From an uncultured Pseudomonadota bacterium (lineage in GTDB: Bacteria; Pseudomonadota; Gammaproteobacteria; Burkholderiales; Rhodocyclaceae), in NCBI GenBank assembly GCA_946479855.1, contig CAMLHL010000032.1:1-30782 (forward strand): a stretch of 30,782 nt of DNA, in the 5' to 3' direction. Of this stretch, positions 9,278 through 17,502 are shown piece by piece. A program made the translations under genes and the position numbers. Within the stretch, counting starts at the first letter, position 1. Each line of letters begins with the position of its first letter. Below the pieces are notes generated by a model. It ran no database searches. It was not told where the DNA came from and saw only the letters and a list, made by a program, of their open reading frames with translations.

Positions 9278-9940
9278 TCAGGAGAACTTGTTCCGGTGCG
9301 CTTCGACGGCTTTTTGTCGGGCCTGGGCGAGGCGTTCCCGGATGGCCCCGGAGAGGTTGTCGCCGGGATCGGCGACCTGGGCCAGGGCATGGGCTTCGAT
9401 GGCCTTCATGCGGGCCAGCAGCAGGCGGAGCTTGACGGTATCCGGAAGATCGTCGACCTCGGGGGCGCTGGCTTCCTTTTCGGTATCGACTTCGGCTTCG
9501 ACCTCGGCTTCGCTGGCCACTCTGGGGCGGGCGTAAAAACGGTGAAGGGCCAGGTCGTCGTAACCGCTCTCGCCGTTCTCGTCATTCAGGAGCTTGCTGA
9601 GCAGCAGGTTTCCGGCATCCGTATGGGCCGCCAGCAGGGCTAACTGGTGGCGTTCCGTGCGGGTCAGCAGGATATTGGGAAAGGGGTGCTTCTTGGCCGG
9701 GCTGGCCTTCTTGGCGACGCGCAGTTTCGGGCTGCTGCCCAGCGGCTTCAGGATCTCGATCACCGAGGCCGGCATGGGGACGGGCGTGACGACCACGCTC
9801 GCCTCGACCGCCGGCAGGGCAGTTTCGGTGACCAATGGCGCTTCGATGGCTGCCGGCGGCTCGCTGCCAGGCCTATCGAAGAACTGCGCCCAGGAGGGCG
9901 ACGAAAACGCAACAATCGCTGCGACGAGCAACCAACGCAC
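9278..9940 (-). CDS. Secreted protein of unknown function
   Basis: I do not recognise this 220-residue protein. It starts with GTG and has a signal peptide (RWLLVAAIVAFSSPSWA, cleavage near residue 18), a Pro/Val-rich low-complexity stretch (about 25-65), a Lys-rich patch (KKASPAKKHPFP), then helical segments with many acidic residues (SEAEVEAEVDTEKEASAPE) and a charged helical C-terminus. There are no Cys residues or catalytic motifs. The GTG is the only plausible start because it directly precedes the signal sequence; the upstream GGGA is weak. It lies 108 bases upstream of the Sel1 gene on the same strand, so it may be the first gene of the cluster. Confidence 0.72.
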   Translation of the reverse strand: MRWLLVAAIVAFSSPSWAQFFDRPGSEPPAAIEAPLVTETALPAVEASVVVTPVPMPASVIEILKPLGSSPKLRVAKKASPAKKHPFPNILLTRTERHQLALLAAHTDAGNLLLSKLLNDENGESGYDDLALHRFYARPRVASEAEVEAEVDTEKEASAPEVDDLPDTVKLRLLLARMKAIEAHALAQVADPGDNLSGAIRERLAQARQKAVEAHRNKFS

Positions 9941-10028
9941 TGCTATTTCCCGGAGTGAATCCCAGTCGACATTTTACCTTTCTTCCGGCGCTGAATGGTA
10001 ATTCTGCCAATCCCGCGGCGGCGACATG

Positions 10029-10052
10029 AAAAAGCCGGCCCGTAGGCCGGCT
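10029..10052 (-). terminator. Rho-independent terminator of the PatZ-like gene
   Basis: Read on the minus strand, AGCCGGCC (10052-10045) pairs with GGCCGGCT (10040-10033) around a 4-base loop, followed by five T. It lies 22 bases past the stop codon. Confidence 0.88.
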
Positions 10053-10073
10053 GCGATCAGCCACCGATCTGGA

Positions 10074-12782
10074 TCAGCCGGTCAGTGGCTTGACGACGCG
10101 CTTGACGGCCGTGTCGTCCGGGTGCGGATGGATGCTGAAGCCGAGGCTGGTCATCATGCGGAACATCTTGGAGTTGGTCGACAGCACGTCGCCGACTACG
10201 GCGCGGTAGCCCTTCATGCGAGCGCACTCGATCAGCGCCGTCATCAGCTTGCGGCCGACGCCGCACTTCTGCCAGTCGTCGCCGACGGCAAGCGCGAACT
10301 CCACCGATTCGCCATCCGGGTTGACGACGTAGCGGGCCACGCCGATCTGCTTTTCATGGCCTTCCAGGGCCTCTGCGGAGTCGTCTGCGATGGTGGCGAC
10401 CAGGGCCATTTCACGGTCGTAGTCGATCTGCGTGAAGCGGACCAGCATGGTCTGGGTCAGTTCGCGCAGGGTATCCATGAAGCGGTAGTAACGCGATTCG
10501 TCGGACATGTTCTTGACGAAATCCTGTTCCATGTCGGCATCTTCCGGGCGGATCGGCCGGATGGTGACGACCTGGCCGTCGTTCATCGTCCACTCTTGGA
10601 TCAGGTGCACCGGGTAGGGATAAATCGACATGTGGGCGTAGCGGTCACCCGAAGCGCTGGCTGCATGATCAATCACAATGCGGGCGTCGGCGGCAATGGC
10701 GCCGTTTTCATCGACGATCAGCGGATTGAGGTCCATCTCCATGATCCACGGCAGCTCGCAGACCATTTCGGAGATGCAGAGCAGCACTTCCTTGAGGGCG
10801 TCGCGGTCGACCGGCGGCATGTTGTGGAACTGATTGAGTATTTTCGAGGCGCGGGTCGAATCGATCAGATCCTTGGCCAGGAACTTGTTCAGCGGCGGCA
10901 GGGCTACCGAGCGGTCGCTGAAGATTTCGACATCGAAACCGCCGGCGCCAAAGGTGATGACCGGCCCGAAGATCGGATCGCGGAAGACGCCGATCATCAG
11001 TTCGCGGCCGTTCGGCCGCGACAGGAAGGGCTCGATCGAGACGCCGTTGATCTTGGCATCCGGCCGCCGCTTCTGCACGGTCTCGATGATGTCGTGGTAG
11101 GCGTTGCGCACCGCCGGCGCATTGCCGATGTTGAGGCGGACACCGCCGGCATCGGACTTGTGGTGCAGATCCGGGGAGTCCACCTTCATGGCGATCGGGA
11201 AACCGATCTGCTCGGCCAGCAGCAGGGCTTCGGTCGCTGTGCGGGCGACCATGGTCTGGGCGACCGGCACCTTGAAGGCGCGCAGGATGGCTTTCGACTC
11301 CATTTCGGAGAGCACCTTACGGCGTTCGGCGAGCAGCGCTTCGATCAGCATCTTGGCGCCTTCGGCTTCCGGTCGGCCGTATTGGCGGGTCGGTTCCGGC
11401 GTTTGCAGCAGCAATTTCTGGTTGCGGTAGTACTTGGAGATGTGATGGAACAGTTCGATCGCCGTTTCCGGCATGCGGAAGGCGGGAATGCCCGAATCTT
11501 CAAGCAGCTTGCGGGCCTCGCGCACTTGATCCTCGCCCATCCAGCAGCAGATCAGCGAACGGTTCAGATTGTCGGCGATATCGATGATCGCCTTGGCAAC
11601 GCCCATCGGGTCGGTCATCGCCTGCGGCGAGAGCATGACCAGCGTACTGTCGACGTTCGGGTCGTGGGTGACCGCCATGATGGCGTCGCGATAACGCTCC
11701 GGCGTCGCGTCGCCGGAAATGTCGATGGGGTTGCTGTGCGACCAGCCGTTCGGCATGGCCTTGTTGAGCGTGGCCATGGTTTCGGCCGAGAGTTCGGCGA
11801 GCGGAATGCCCATGTCGCCGGCGCGGTCGGCAGCCATGGCGCCGGGGCCGCCGCCGTTGGTGATAATGGCCAGACGGTTGCCGAGCGGGCGGAATTTCGA
11901 AGCCAGCGCCTTGGCGGCGTAGAACAGTTGGCCGACGTTCTGGACGCGAACGACGCCGGCCCGGCGGACCGCGGCATCGAAGACGGTATCGGATACCGCA
12001 GCCATACCGGAATGGGTCGCCGTCGCCATGGCGCCGGCTTCGTGGCGGCCGGCCTTGAGCAGGATGATCGGCTTGATGCGGGCGGCAGAACGCAGGGCGC
12101 TCATGAAACGGCGGGCGTTACGGATGCCTTCGACGTACAACAGGACGTAGTGCGTCCGGGTGTCGTAGATCAGGTAGTCGAGAATTTCCCCGAAATCGAC
12201 ATCGGCCGTCATGCCGATGGAAATGACCGACGAGAAGCCGACCTGGTTGGCCTTGGCCCAGTCGAGAACGGCCGAGCACATGGCGCCGGACTGGGAGACC
12301 AGGGCCAGGTTGCCGGGGGCGGCGGTAATCTTGGTGAAGGTGGCGTTGAGACCGAGGTCGGGGCGGATGATGCCCAGGCAGTTGGGGCCGAGGATACGGA
12401 CGTTGTATGAACGGGCGATCTCGAGCACCTTGCGTTCCAGGGCGGCGCCGACATGGCCGGCCTCGGAGAAGCCGGAGGCGATGATGATGGCGTTGCGCAC
12501 GCCGCTGCGGCCGCATTGTTCGATCAACTGCGGCACGGTTTGCGGCCGGGTGGCGATGACCGCCATTTCGACGCGGGCGCCGATTTCCTCGATCGACTTG
12601 TAGGCCGGCTGGCCCTGGATCGTCTCGTGCTTGGGATTGATGGCGTACAGGCGGCCCTTGTATCCCGAACTGAGAATATTCCTGAAAATGATGTTGCCGA
12701 CCGAATTTTCCCGGTCGGAGGCACCAATCACGGCAACCGATTTGGGTTCGAAAAGCGCGGTCAGATAGTGCTGTTCCAACAT
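10074..12782 (-). CDS. NDP-forming acyl-CoA ligase fused to GNAT acetyltransferase (PatZ/YfiQ-like)
   Basis: A 902-residue, four-part protein: CoA-binding Rossmann domain (SVAVIGASDRENSVGN, about 14-30), succinyl-CoA-synthetase-like domains (ILGPNCLGII, LVSQSGAMCSAVLDWA), an ATP-grasp domain (PIAMKVDSPDLHHKSDAGGV), and a C-terminal GNAT domain (VVTIRPIRPEDADMEQDF; VGDDWQKCGVGRKLM). This is the layout of the protein lysine acetyltransferase PatZ/Pat of enterobacteria, which controls acetyl-CoA synthetase and other enzymes. The ligase part keeps His257 (ATATHSGMAAVSD), aligned with the phospho-histidine of ADP-forming acetyl-CoA synthetases, so ligase activity is possible. The ATG at 12782 has AAGGGG upstream. 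It appears monocistronic and has its own terminator. Confidence 0.92.
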   Translation of the reverse strand: MLEQHYLTALFEPKSVAVIGASDRENSVGNIIFRNILSSGYKGRLYAINPKHETIQGQPAYKSIEEIGARVEMAVIATRPQTVPQLIEQCGRSGVRNAIIIASGFSEAGHVGAALERKVLEIARSYNVRILGPNCLGIIRPDLGLNATFTKITAAPGNLALVSQSGAMCSAVLDWAKANQVGFSSVISIGMTADVDFGEILDYLIYDTRTHYVLLYVEGIRNARRFMSALRSAARIKPIILLKAGRHEAGAMATATHSGMAAVSDTVFDAAVRRAGVVRVQNVGQLFYAAKALASKFRPLGNRLAIITNGGGPGAMAADRAGDMGIPLAELSAETMATLNKAMPNGWSHSNPIDISGDATPERYRDAIMAVTHDPNVDSTLVMLSPQAMTDPMGVAKAIIDIADNLNRSLICCWMGEDQVREARKLLEDSGIPAFRMPETAIELFHHISKYYRNQKLLLQTPEPTRQYGRPEAEGAKMLIEALLAERRKVLSEMESKAILRAFKVPVAQTMVARTATEALLLAEQIGFPIAMKVDSPDLHHKSDAGGVRLNIGNAPAVRNAYHDIIETVQKRRPDAKINGVSIEPFLSRPNGRELMIGVFRDPIFGPVITFGAGGFDVEIFSDRSVALPPLNKFLAKDLIDSTRASKILNQFHNMPPVDRDALKEVLLCISEMVCELPWIMEMDLNPLIVDENGAIAADARIVIDHAASASGDRYAHMSIYPYPVHLIQEWTMNDGQVVTIRPIRPEDADMEQDFVKNMSDESRYYRFMDTLRELTQTMLVRFTQIDYDREMALVATIADDSAEALEGHEKQIGVARYVVNPDGESVEFALAVGDDWQKCGVGRKLMTALIECARMKGYRAVVGDVLSTNSKMFRMMTSLGFSIHPHPDDTAVKRVVKPLTG

Positions 12783-12869
12783 GGCAAGCCCCTTGTTAGG
12801 CTGTTATTGTGCAATGCAGAATTTTGGCACAACACCTGTCTAATGTCATTGCCTGGGTAGGGTTATTCC

Positions 12870-13274
12870 TTATGTGGAAAGCACGCAGTCGAGCAGTAGC
12901 GATTGCGCTAAGGCTCGGTGGGTAGGGCATTTCCCGGCAATCTCCAGGAGGCGCTGGCGTTGTTCGTCGGTCAGTTCGCCTTCCAGGGAAATGGTGCGCC
13001 GGATATGGTCCCGCCGGACGCCGTCGATCTCGACCTTGTCGTGGCTGAGGGCGACGGAAATCCGGGTCAGGGCGATCCCCTTGCGTTCGGCGTACATGCG
13101 CAGGGTTGCCGAAGTGCAGGCTCCCAGTCCGGCCATCACCAACTCGAACGGGGCCGGGCCGGCGTCGGCGCCGCCGACGTCGAGCGGTTCGTCGGCGATC
13201 AATTGATGCTGGCCAATACTGACTGCCTGCTGGTATCTTCCCTTACCGTTTTCAGTGACCACAACCCCCGACAT
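12870..13274 (-). CDS. OsmC family protein
   Basis: A 134-residue OsmC/Ohr-fold protein. The domain runs through QHQLIADEPLDVGGADAGPAPFEL and AGLGACTSATLRMYAERKG, with the redox Cys in GACTS, to a second Cys in AGKCPTHRAL. The two Cys fit a thiol-dependent peroxidase of the OsmC/YhfA type; the substrate is unknown. The ATG at 13274 follows GGGAG at good spacing on the minus strand, whereas upstream in-frame starts reach into the opposing gene. Its ATG shares the bases CATG with the start codon of the divergent methyltransferase, an unusually tight head-to-head arrangement. Confidence 0.9.
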   Translation of the reverse strand: MSGVVVTENGKGRYQQAVSIGQHQLIADEPLDVGGADAGPAPFELVMAGLGACTSATLRMYAERKGIALTRISVALSHDKVEIDGVRRDHIRRTISLEGELTDEQRQRLLEIAGKCPTHRALAQSLLLDCVLST

Positions 13275-13812
13275 GTCAGCTCCCATCCACAGAACACCGC
13301 CGATCATACCGCCTTCGCCTTGGGTGATGCAGCACTGCGAGCGGATCGCGAAAGCTGGCGAGGTGCTCGATCTGGCCTGCGGCAGCGGGCGTCACGTCCG
13401 CTTGCTGGCCGGGCTGGGATACTCGGTCACTGCGGTCGACAAGGATTTTGAGGCAATTTCCGGGTTGCGCGGGGTGCTCGGAGTAGAAGCGCGGCAAGCC
13501 GATCTGGAGAGCGATGGATGGCCGCTGGCCGGCCAGCGTTTTGCCGGCATCGTGGTCACCAATTACCTGTGGCGGCCGCGCCTGCCGGATGTGCTGGCCC
13601 TGCTGGCGCCGGGCGGGGTGCTGATTTACGAGACGTTCATGCTCGGCAACGAGGTCTATGGCCAGCCGTCGAATCCGGATTTTCTGCTGCGCCCGGGCGA
13701 ATTGCGGAAAATCGCACAGGCGGCCGGCCTGCGCGAAATAGCCTTTGCCGAAGGCTATGCGGCCAGCCCGAAGCCGGCCATGCGTCAGGCGATCTGCGCC
13801 ATCCGCGACTGA
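13273..13812 (+). CDS. Class I SAM-dependent methyltransferase
   Basis: A 179-residue Rossmann-fold methyltransferase. It shows an SPWVMQH lead-in, motif I GEVLDLACGSGRHVRLLAGLG, the acidic VTAVDKDFEA, an ADLES loop, NYLWRPRLPDVLALLAPGGVLIYETF and a C-terminal strand region. The type resembles small tellurite-resistance/TehB-like or Tam-like enzymes, and no substrate can be named. The ATG at 13273 is preferred; the GTG at 13255 would add six residues and lie within OsmC coding DNA. Neither has a recognisable ribosome-binding site. Its 3' end overlaps the convergent mnmH gene by 28 bases. Confidence 0.85.
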   Translation: MSAPIHRTPPIIPPSPWVMQHCERIAKAGEVLDLACGSGRHVRLLAGLGYSVTAVDKDFEAISGLRGVLGVEARQADLESDGWPLAGQRFAGIVVTNYLWRPRLPDVLALLAPGGVLIYETFMLGNEVYGQPSNPDFLLRPGELRKIAQAAGLREIAFAEGYAASPKPAMRQAICAIRD

Positions 13813-14846
13813 ACGATCCCGGCGGCCAGCTGCGCGATGCCGGCGGGCGACAGATCGCCGGTGGTAAAGCGCGATGCGTGCCGCGCGCCAGTGTAGTTAT
13901 AGTCCTGCGAGCGCCGGTAGAGCGGGTCGTAATGCAGTTCGAGCAATTCGCGCACCAGCGTCGGCCAGTCGGCGTCGCGGATCAGTTGCTGCCAGCGCGC
14001 CAGCGTCTCCCTGCTTTGCAGCGAGCGCAGCACGTTGAGACGGTGGCCGAGAAAGTCGGGCTGGCTGAGGAAATAGTCGTAATCCTGGAGCAGGAAGTCG
14101 ACCCGCGCGGCCAGGGTGGCCTCGACGGTAACGCAGTCGCCCTGGCGGATGTGCTCGATCAGTGCCTCCGGAACGTGCAGGTTGCCGATTTTTCGGCTTT
14201 CCGCCTCGACATAGACCGGGCGGGCCGGATCGAGCGCCATCAGCGCCTGCAGCAGGGCAGTTTCGAAAGCTTTTTGCGACGGTTGCGGCTGGTTGGGCAG
14301 CACGCCCAGTACCGAGCCCTTGTGGCTGGCCAGGGTTTCGAGGTCGAGAACCTGTTCGCCCAGTTTGTCGATGGCCTGCAGGATGCGGGTCTTGGCGTTG
14401 CCGGTGGCGCCGCAGACAACAACAAAGCGGAATTTCGAGGGCAGTTCCAGCAATTGCGCGATGACATGGCCGCGCCAGGCCTTGTAGCCGCCGTCGAGTT
14501 GCCCGGCATGCCAGCCGATGGCCTTGAAAACGGTGGTCATTGACCCGCTGCGGTCGCCGCCGCGCCAGCAGTAGATCAGCGGCTTCCAGTTCTTCGGCCG
14601 GTCGAGAAAGCGGGTCTTCAGGTGCCGGGCGATGTTTTCGGAAACCAGCGCGGCGCCGATCTTCTTCGCCTCGAAGGGGGAGACCTGCTTGTAGAGGGTA
14701 CCGACTTCGGCACGCTGCGCATCGTCGAGCACCGGGCAATTGATCGCGCCGGGAATATGGTCTTCGGCGAATTCAGAGGGCGAGCGGACGTCGATGATCG
14801 CGTCGTAGGCCGCAAGATCGGCCACGGTGGGGCGGTTATGCTTCAT
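13785..14846 (-). CDS. mnmH: tRNA 2-selenouridine synthase MnmH (SelU)
   Basis: Replaces sulfur of 2-thiouridine at tRNA position 34 with selenium, through a geranylated intermediate. It has 353 residues. An N-terminal rhodanese domain has AIIDVRSPSEFAEDHIPGAIN and catalytic Cys93 in IYCWRGGDRS. It is followed by a P-loop-like domain, GATGNAKT (146-153), with Ala instead of the usual last Gly, a variant that I believe recurs in related proteins. Then come LDLETLASHKGSVLG and VYVEAESRKIGN, both typical of the family. It sits 4 bases downstream of tesA on the same strand, so it is probably co-transcribed. The selenophosphate synthase gene needed for function is not in this window. Confidence 0.93.
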   Translation of the reverse strand: MKHNRPTVADLAAYDAIIDVRSPSEFAEDHIPGAINCPVLDDAQRAEVGTLYKQVSPFEAKKIGAALVSENIARHLKTRFLDRPKNWKPLIYCWRGGDRSGSMTTVFKAIGWHAGQLDGGYKAWRGHVIAQLLELPSKFRFVVVCGATGNAKTRILQAIDKLGEQVLDLETLASHKGSVLGVLPNQPQPSQKAFETALLQALMALDPARPVYVEAESRKIGNLHVPEALIEHIRQGDCVTVEATLAARVDFLLQDYDYFLSQPDFLGHRLNVLRSLQSRETLARWQQLIRDADWPTLVRELLELHYDPLYRRSQDYNYTGARHASRFTTGDLSPAGIAQLAAGIVQSRMAQIA

Positions 14847-14850
14847 CCGG

Positions 14851-15453
14851 CTATTTTAGCAGCGGGGCCAGGGCTGACCAGAGGTGATCGAGGATCAGCG
14901 GCTGCGCTTCAGCCAGCGGGTGCAGCTGGTCGGCCTGGAAAAGCTGTGGCCGGGCGGCCAGCGGTTCGAGCAGAAAGGGGAGCAGGGGGGTCTTGCGTCG
15001 CCCGGCCACGCTGGCGAAACTGGACTGGAAATCGGCCGCGTAGGGGCCGTAATTGGGCGGCAGGCGCATGCCGGCGAGCAGTACCTTGGCGCCGTTCGCC
15101 CGCGCGGCGTCGACCATGGCATTCAGGTTGTCGCGCATCTGCTCCAGCGGCAGACCACGCAGGCCGTCGTTGGCGCCGAGGGCGATGACCACGATGCTCG
15201 GCTGATAGGTCCGGAGCGCCGGCCCGAGGCGCGAGCGGCCGCCGGCGGTGGTTTCGCCGGAAATCGACAGGTTGGCGACGCTATAATCGAGGTGTTTTTC
15301 CGCCAGCCGGGCGCCGAGCAGCGCCGGCCAGGCCTGTTCCGGGCGGATGCCGTAGCCGGCGGACAGCGAGTCGCCAAGAATCAGGATGGTCTTGGCAGCC
15401 AGCACCGGCGTGGCGGTAAAGAGCAGGGCGAACAGAAAAAGGGCAAGCCGCAT
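14851..15453 (-). CDS. tesA: Periplasmic SGNH arylesterase / lysophospholipase TesA
   Basis: A 200-residue GDSL hydrolase with a signal peptide (cleavage near PVLAA, residue 20), so it is periplasmic. All SGNH blocks are visible: nucleophile Ser29 in LGDSLSAGYG, Gly66 in SISGETTAGG, Asn95 in LGANDGLRG, and Asp175/His178 in QADQLHPL. The family hydrolyses acyl-CoA, lysophospholipids and aryl esters. An ATG at 15453 gives the exact signal peptide, while longer in-frame starts run antisense into the ABC ATPase gene. Its start codon overlaps that of the divergent ABC ATPase on the same CATG, mirroring the tesA/ybbA pairing known in enterobacteria. Confidence 0.94.
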   Translation of the reverse strand: MRLALFLFALLFTATPVLAAKTILILGDSLSAGYGIRPEQAWPALLGARLAEKHLDYSVANLSISGETTAGGRSRLGPALRTYQPSIVVIALGANDGLRGLPLEQMRDNLNAMVDAARANGAKVLLAGMRLPPNYGPYAADFQSSFASVAGRRKTPLLPFLLEPLAARPQLFQADQLHPLAEAQPLILDHLWSALAPLLK

Positions 15454-16126
15454 GACAGTTAAACCAGTCGTGGAAGTGTTGGGATTGGGCAAGACCGTCG
15501 ATAACGGCGGTGAACCACTGACGATTCTGCAGGATATTTCCTTTTCGGTCATGCCGGGCGAAACGGTGGCCATCGTCGGCGCCTCGGGTTCGGGCAAGTC
15601 GACGCTGCTCGGCCTGCTTGCCGGGCTGGATGTGCCGACGGCCGGCGAGGTCCGGCTCGACGACGTGTCGCTGACGGCGCTCGATGAAGACCAGCGGGCC
15701 AGATTGCGCGGCCGCTTGCTCGGTTTCGTCTTCCAGTCCTTCCAGTTGCTGCCCTCGTTGACGGCGCTGGAGAACGTCATGCTGCCGCTGGAATTGGCCG
15801 GTTCCGGCAAGTCGACCGCAGCATCGCGCGAATGGCTGGCGCGCGTCGGGCTGAATCATCGGCTGCAGCACTATCCCAAGCATCTGTCGGGTGGCGAGCA
15901 GCAGCGCGTTGCACTGGCCCGCGCCTTTGCGCCGAATCCGCAACTGGTGCTGGCCGACGAGCCGACCGGCAACCTCGATGCCGCCACCGGTCAGCAGATC
16001 ATCGACCTGATGTTCGACTTGAACGCCAAACAGGGCACGACATTGTTGCTGGTGACGCACGACGAAGCCATCGCCGCCCGTTGCGGACGAATCCTGCGCA
16101 TTCAGTCGGGGCGACTGGTCGCCTAG
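15452..16126 (+). CDS. ABC transporter ATP-binding protein (YbbA/LolD-like)
   Basis: A 224-residue ATPase subunit of the MacB/LolD type. It has Walker [10 protein letters not shown] (43-51), a Q-loop in [18 protein letters not shown], the signature [14 protein letters not shown], Walker [13 protein letters not shown] and the switch His in LLLVTHDEA. The [22 protein letters not shown] stretch is typical of this exporter-type family. In enterobacteria ybbA is followed by the permease gene ybbP; here the next gene is an opposing MFS transporter, so the permease is absent nearby. The ATG at 15452 is chosen over 15386, which lies inside tesA. Confidence 0.9.
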   Translation: MTVKPVVEVLGLGKTVDNGGEPLTILQDISFSVMPGETVAIVGASGSGKSTLLGLLAGLDVPTAGEVRLDDVSLTALDEDQRARLRGRLLGFVFQSFQLLPSLTALENVMLPLELAGSGKSTAASREWLARVGLNHRLQHYPKHLSGGEQQRVALARAFAPNPQLVLADEPTGNLDAATGQQIIDLMFDLNAKQGTTLLLVTHDEAIAARCGRILRIQSGRLVA

Positions 16127-16171
16127 GCAAGCTGGGCGATCAGCGGCATCCTGCGGACCTCTCCCGATCGT

Positions 16172-17371
16172 CTATGCCGGCGTTGCGGGACGCCGCCAGC
16201 CGATCAAGGCCGCAGTGAGCGCAATGAGTTGAACGATCGCGATCGCAACGACGGATCGGCCCCATCCTCCTTGTTCATAGGCGATCCCGACCAGCCAGCT
16301 GCCAAAGGCGCCACCGGCGTAATAGCTCATGTAATAGATTCCGGTGGCCAGGGAACGCCCGTCGCTGACGCAGGCGCCAATAAAGCTGATGGTCACCGAC
16401 TGGCAAATGAAGACGCCCGATGAACAGATGATCAGACCCAGAATAACGGCCCCCAAAGACGGGAGCAGGGTAAGCAGCAAGCCCGCGACCGACATGGCCA
16501 GGGCGCCCAAGAGCGACGGCAGCAGGCCGAAGCGCATGATGAAGCGCCCCGCGATGGGGGTGATCACGGCGCCGACCAAATAGACGCAGAAGACATTCGC
16601 CAGCCCCGCTACCGTAAGATTGAAGGGCGGGCTGGCAAGATGCAGATTGATATAGGTGAATGTCCCGACCAGGGAAAACAGGACGCAGAAGCCGACCGCA
16701 CAAGCCGCCAGAAGACGTTGATTCAAGAGATGCCTTCGCAAGGTACGAAAGGCACTGGCAAAGTCCCGCTTGGGCGAAAAACAACGCGATCCCGGCAGGG
16801 CCCAAATGGCCAGCAGGGCTCCCAGCAGATTGAGAATGGCCAGGGTGACGAAGGCTCCTCGCCAGCCCAACAGGTGCCCGACGTGGCCGGTCACAAATCG
16901 ACCGGAGAATCCCCCCATCACCGTTCCCCCGACATAGGCGGCAGTCATCCGGGCGATGCCGATGGCACCGAACTCCTCGGCAATATAGGCGATCAGCACC
17001 ACTGCAATTCCCGGGATCGAAAGCCCCTGCAAAAAACGCATGGCCAAGATCATGCCGAGGCTGTCGGCCACGGAGATCAGCGCCGTAGGTATCGTCAGGG
17101 CGAGTAGCGAGGTGCAGAGAATGGCCTTGCGCCCGAATGCATCGGATAGCATGCCAATGAAAGGGGAGACCAGCGCCACGGCCAGCACTGTGGCCCCGAC
17201 GGTTGCTCCAGCTTGCACGGGGGAGGCGTCGAACTCCTGCATGAGCTGGGGGAGCAGGGCCTGCATCGAGTAGACGTTCAGGAATGCGAAGAATCCCAGC
17301 GTCCACAACAATAGCCGGGATGCCTTTCCATCCTCGTCGTGGAAATACCTGCGTATCAGATCGGCAATCAC
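16172..17371 (-). CDS. MFS exporter, YnfM/AraJ-like
   Basis: A 399-residue, 12-helix major facilitator. The antiporter-type motif lies between helices 2 and 3 (GMLSDAFGRKAIL), and GRFVTGHVGHLLGWRGAF marks the motif region around helices 5 and 6. The frame is open to 17554, but those 61 extra residues contain no Met and look non-coding. The GTG at 17371 gives a normal length and a charged N-terminus (IRRYFHDEDGK) before helix 1. It lacks a strong ribosome-binding site, so the start is uncertain. It is divergent from the efflux outer-membrane/adaptor operon and is likely a drug or metabolite exporter. Confidence 0.85.
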   Translation of the reverse strand: MIADLIRRYFHDEDGKASRLLLWTLGFFAFLNVYSMQALLPQLMQEFDASPVQAGATVGATVLAVALVSPFIGMLSDAFGRKAILCTSLLALTIPTALISVADSLGMILAMRFLQGLSIPGIAVVLIAYIAEEFGAIGIARMTAAYVGGTVMGGFSGRFVTGHVGHLLGWRGAFVTLAILNLLGALLAIWALPGSRCFSPKRDFASAFRTLRRHLLNQRLLAACAVGFCVLFSLVGTFTYINLHLASPPFNLTVAGLANVFCVYLVGAVITPIAGRFIMRFGLLPSLLGALAMSVAGLLLTLLPSLGAVILGLIICSSGVFICQSVTISFIGACVSDGRSLATGIYYMSYYAGGAFGSWLVGIAYEQGGWGRSVVAIAIVQLIALTAALIGWRRPATPA

Positions 17372-17453
17372 AGAAGCGGCTTCAATAAACAGAGGGAGAA
17401 GAGGGGGGCATATCGGATGGATACAAGCTGTTGCAAAACTCCACTTGAAAAAT

Positions 17454-17502
17454 AGGTCAGGAACAGTCGATATTGGCGCCTGCACGGTTTGGCTCCTGAC
17501 CT
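17454..17502. repeat. Inverted repeat in divergent promoter region
   Basis: AGGTCAGGA (17454-17462) and TCCTGACCT (17494-17502) are perfect 9-bp complements 31 bases apart. They lie in the space between the MFS gene and the efflux operon. They could be regulator half-sites or the ends of a decayed small element. No T run follows, so a terminator is unlikely. Confidence 0.45.

Noticed and set aside
10026..12410. A 794-codon open frame on the plus strand
   Set aside because: It lies fully antisense to the PatZ-like gene, has no recognisable domain and reads as a low-complexity shadow typical of GC-rich coding DNA.
13897..14739. A second 280-codon minus-strand frame inside mnmH
   Set aside because: It is out of frame with a complete MnmH, rich in Arg, Pro and Ala, with no domain.
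16275..17306. A 343-codon minus-strand frame inside the MFS gene
   Set aside because: It is a frame-shifted shadow of the exporter; it lacks continuous membrane helices.
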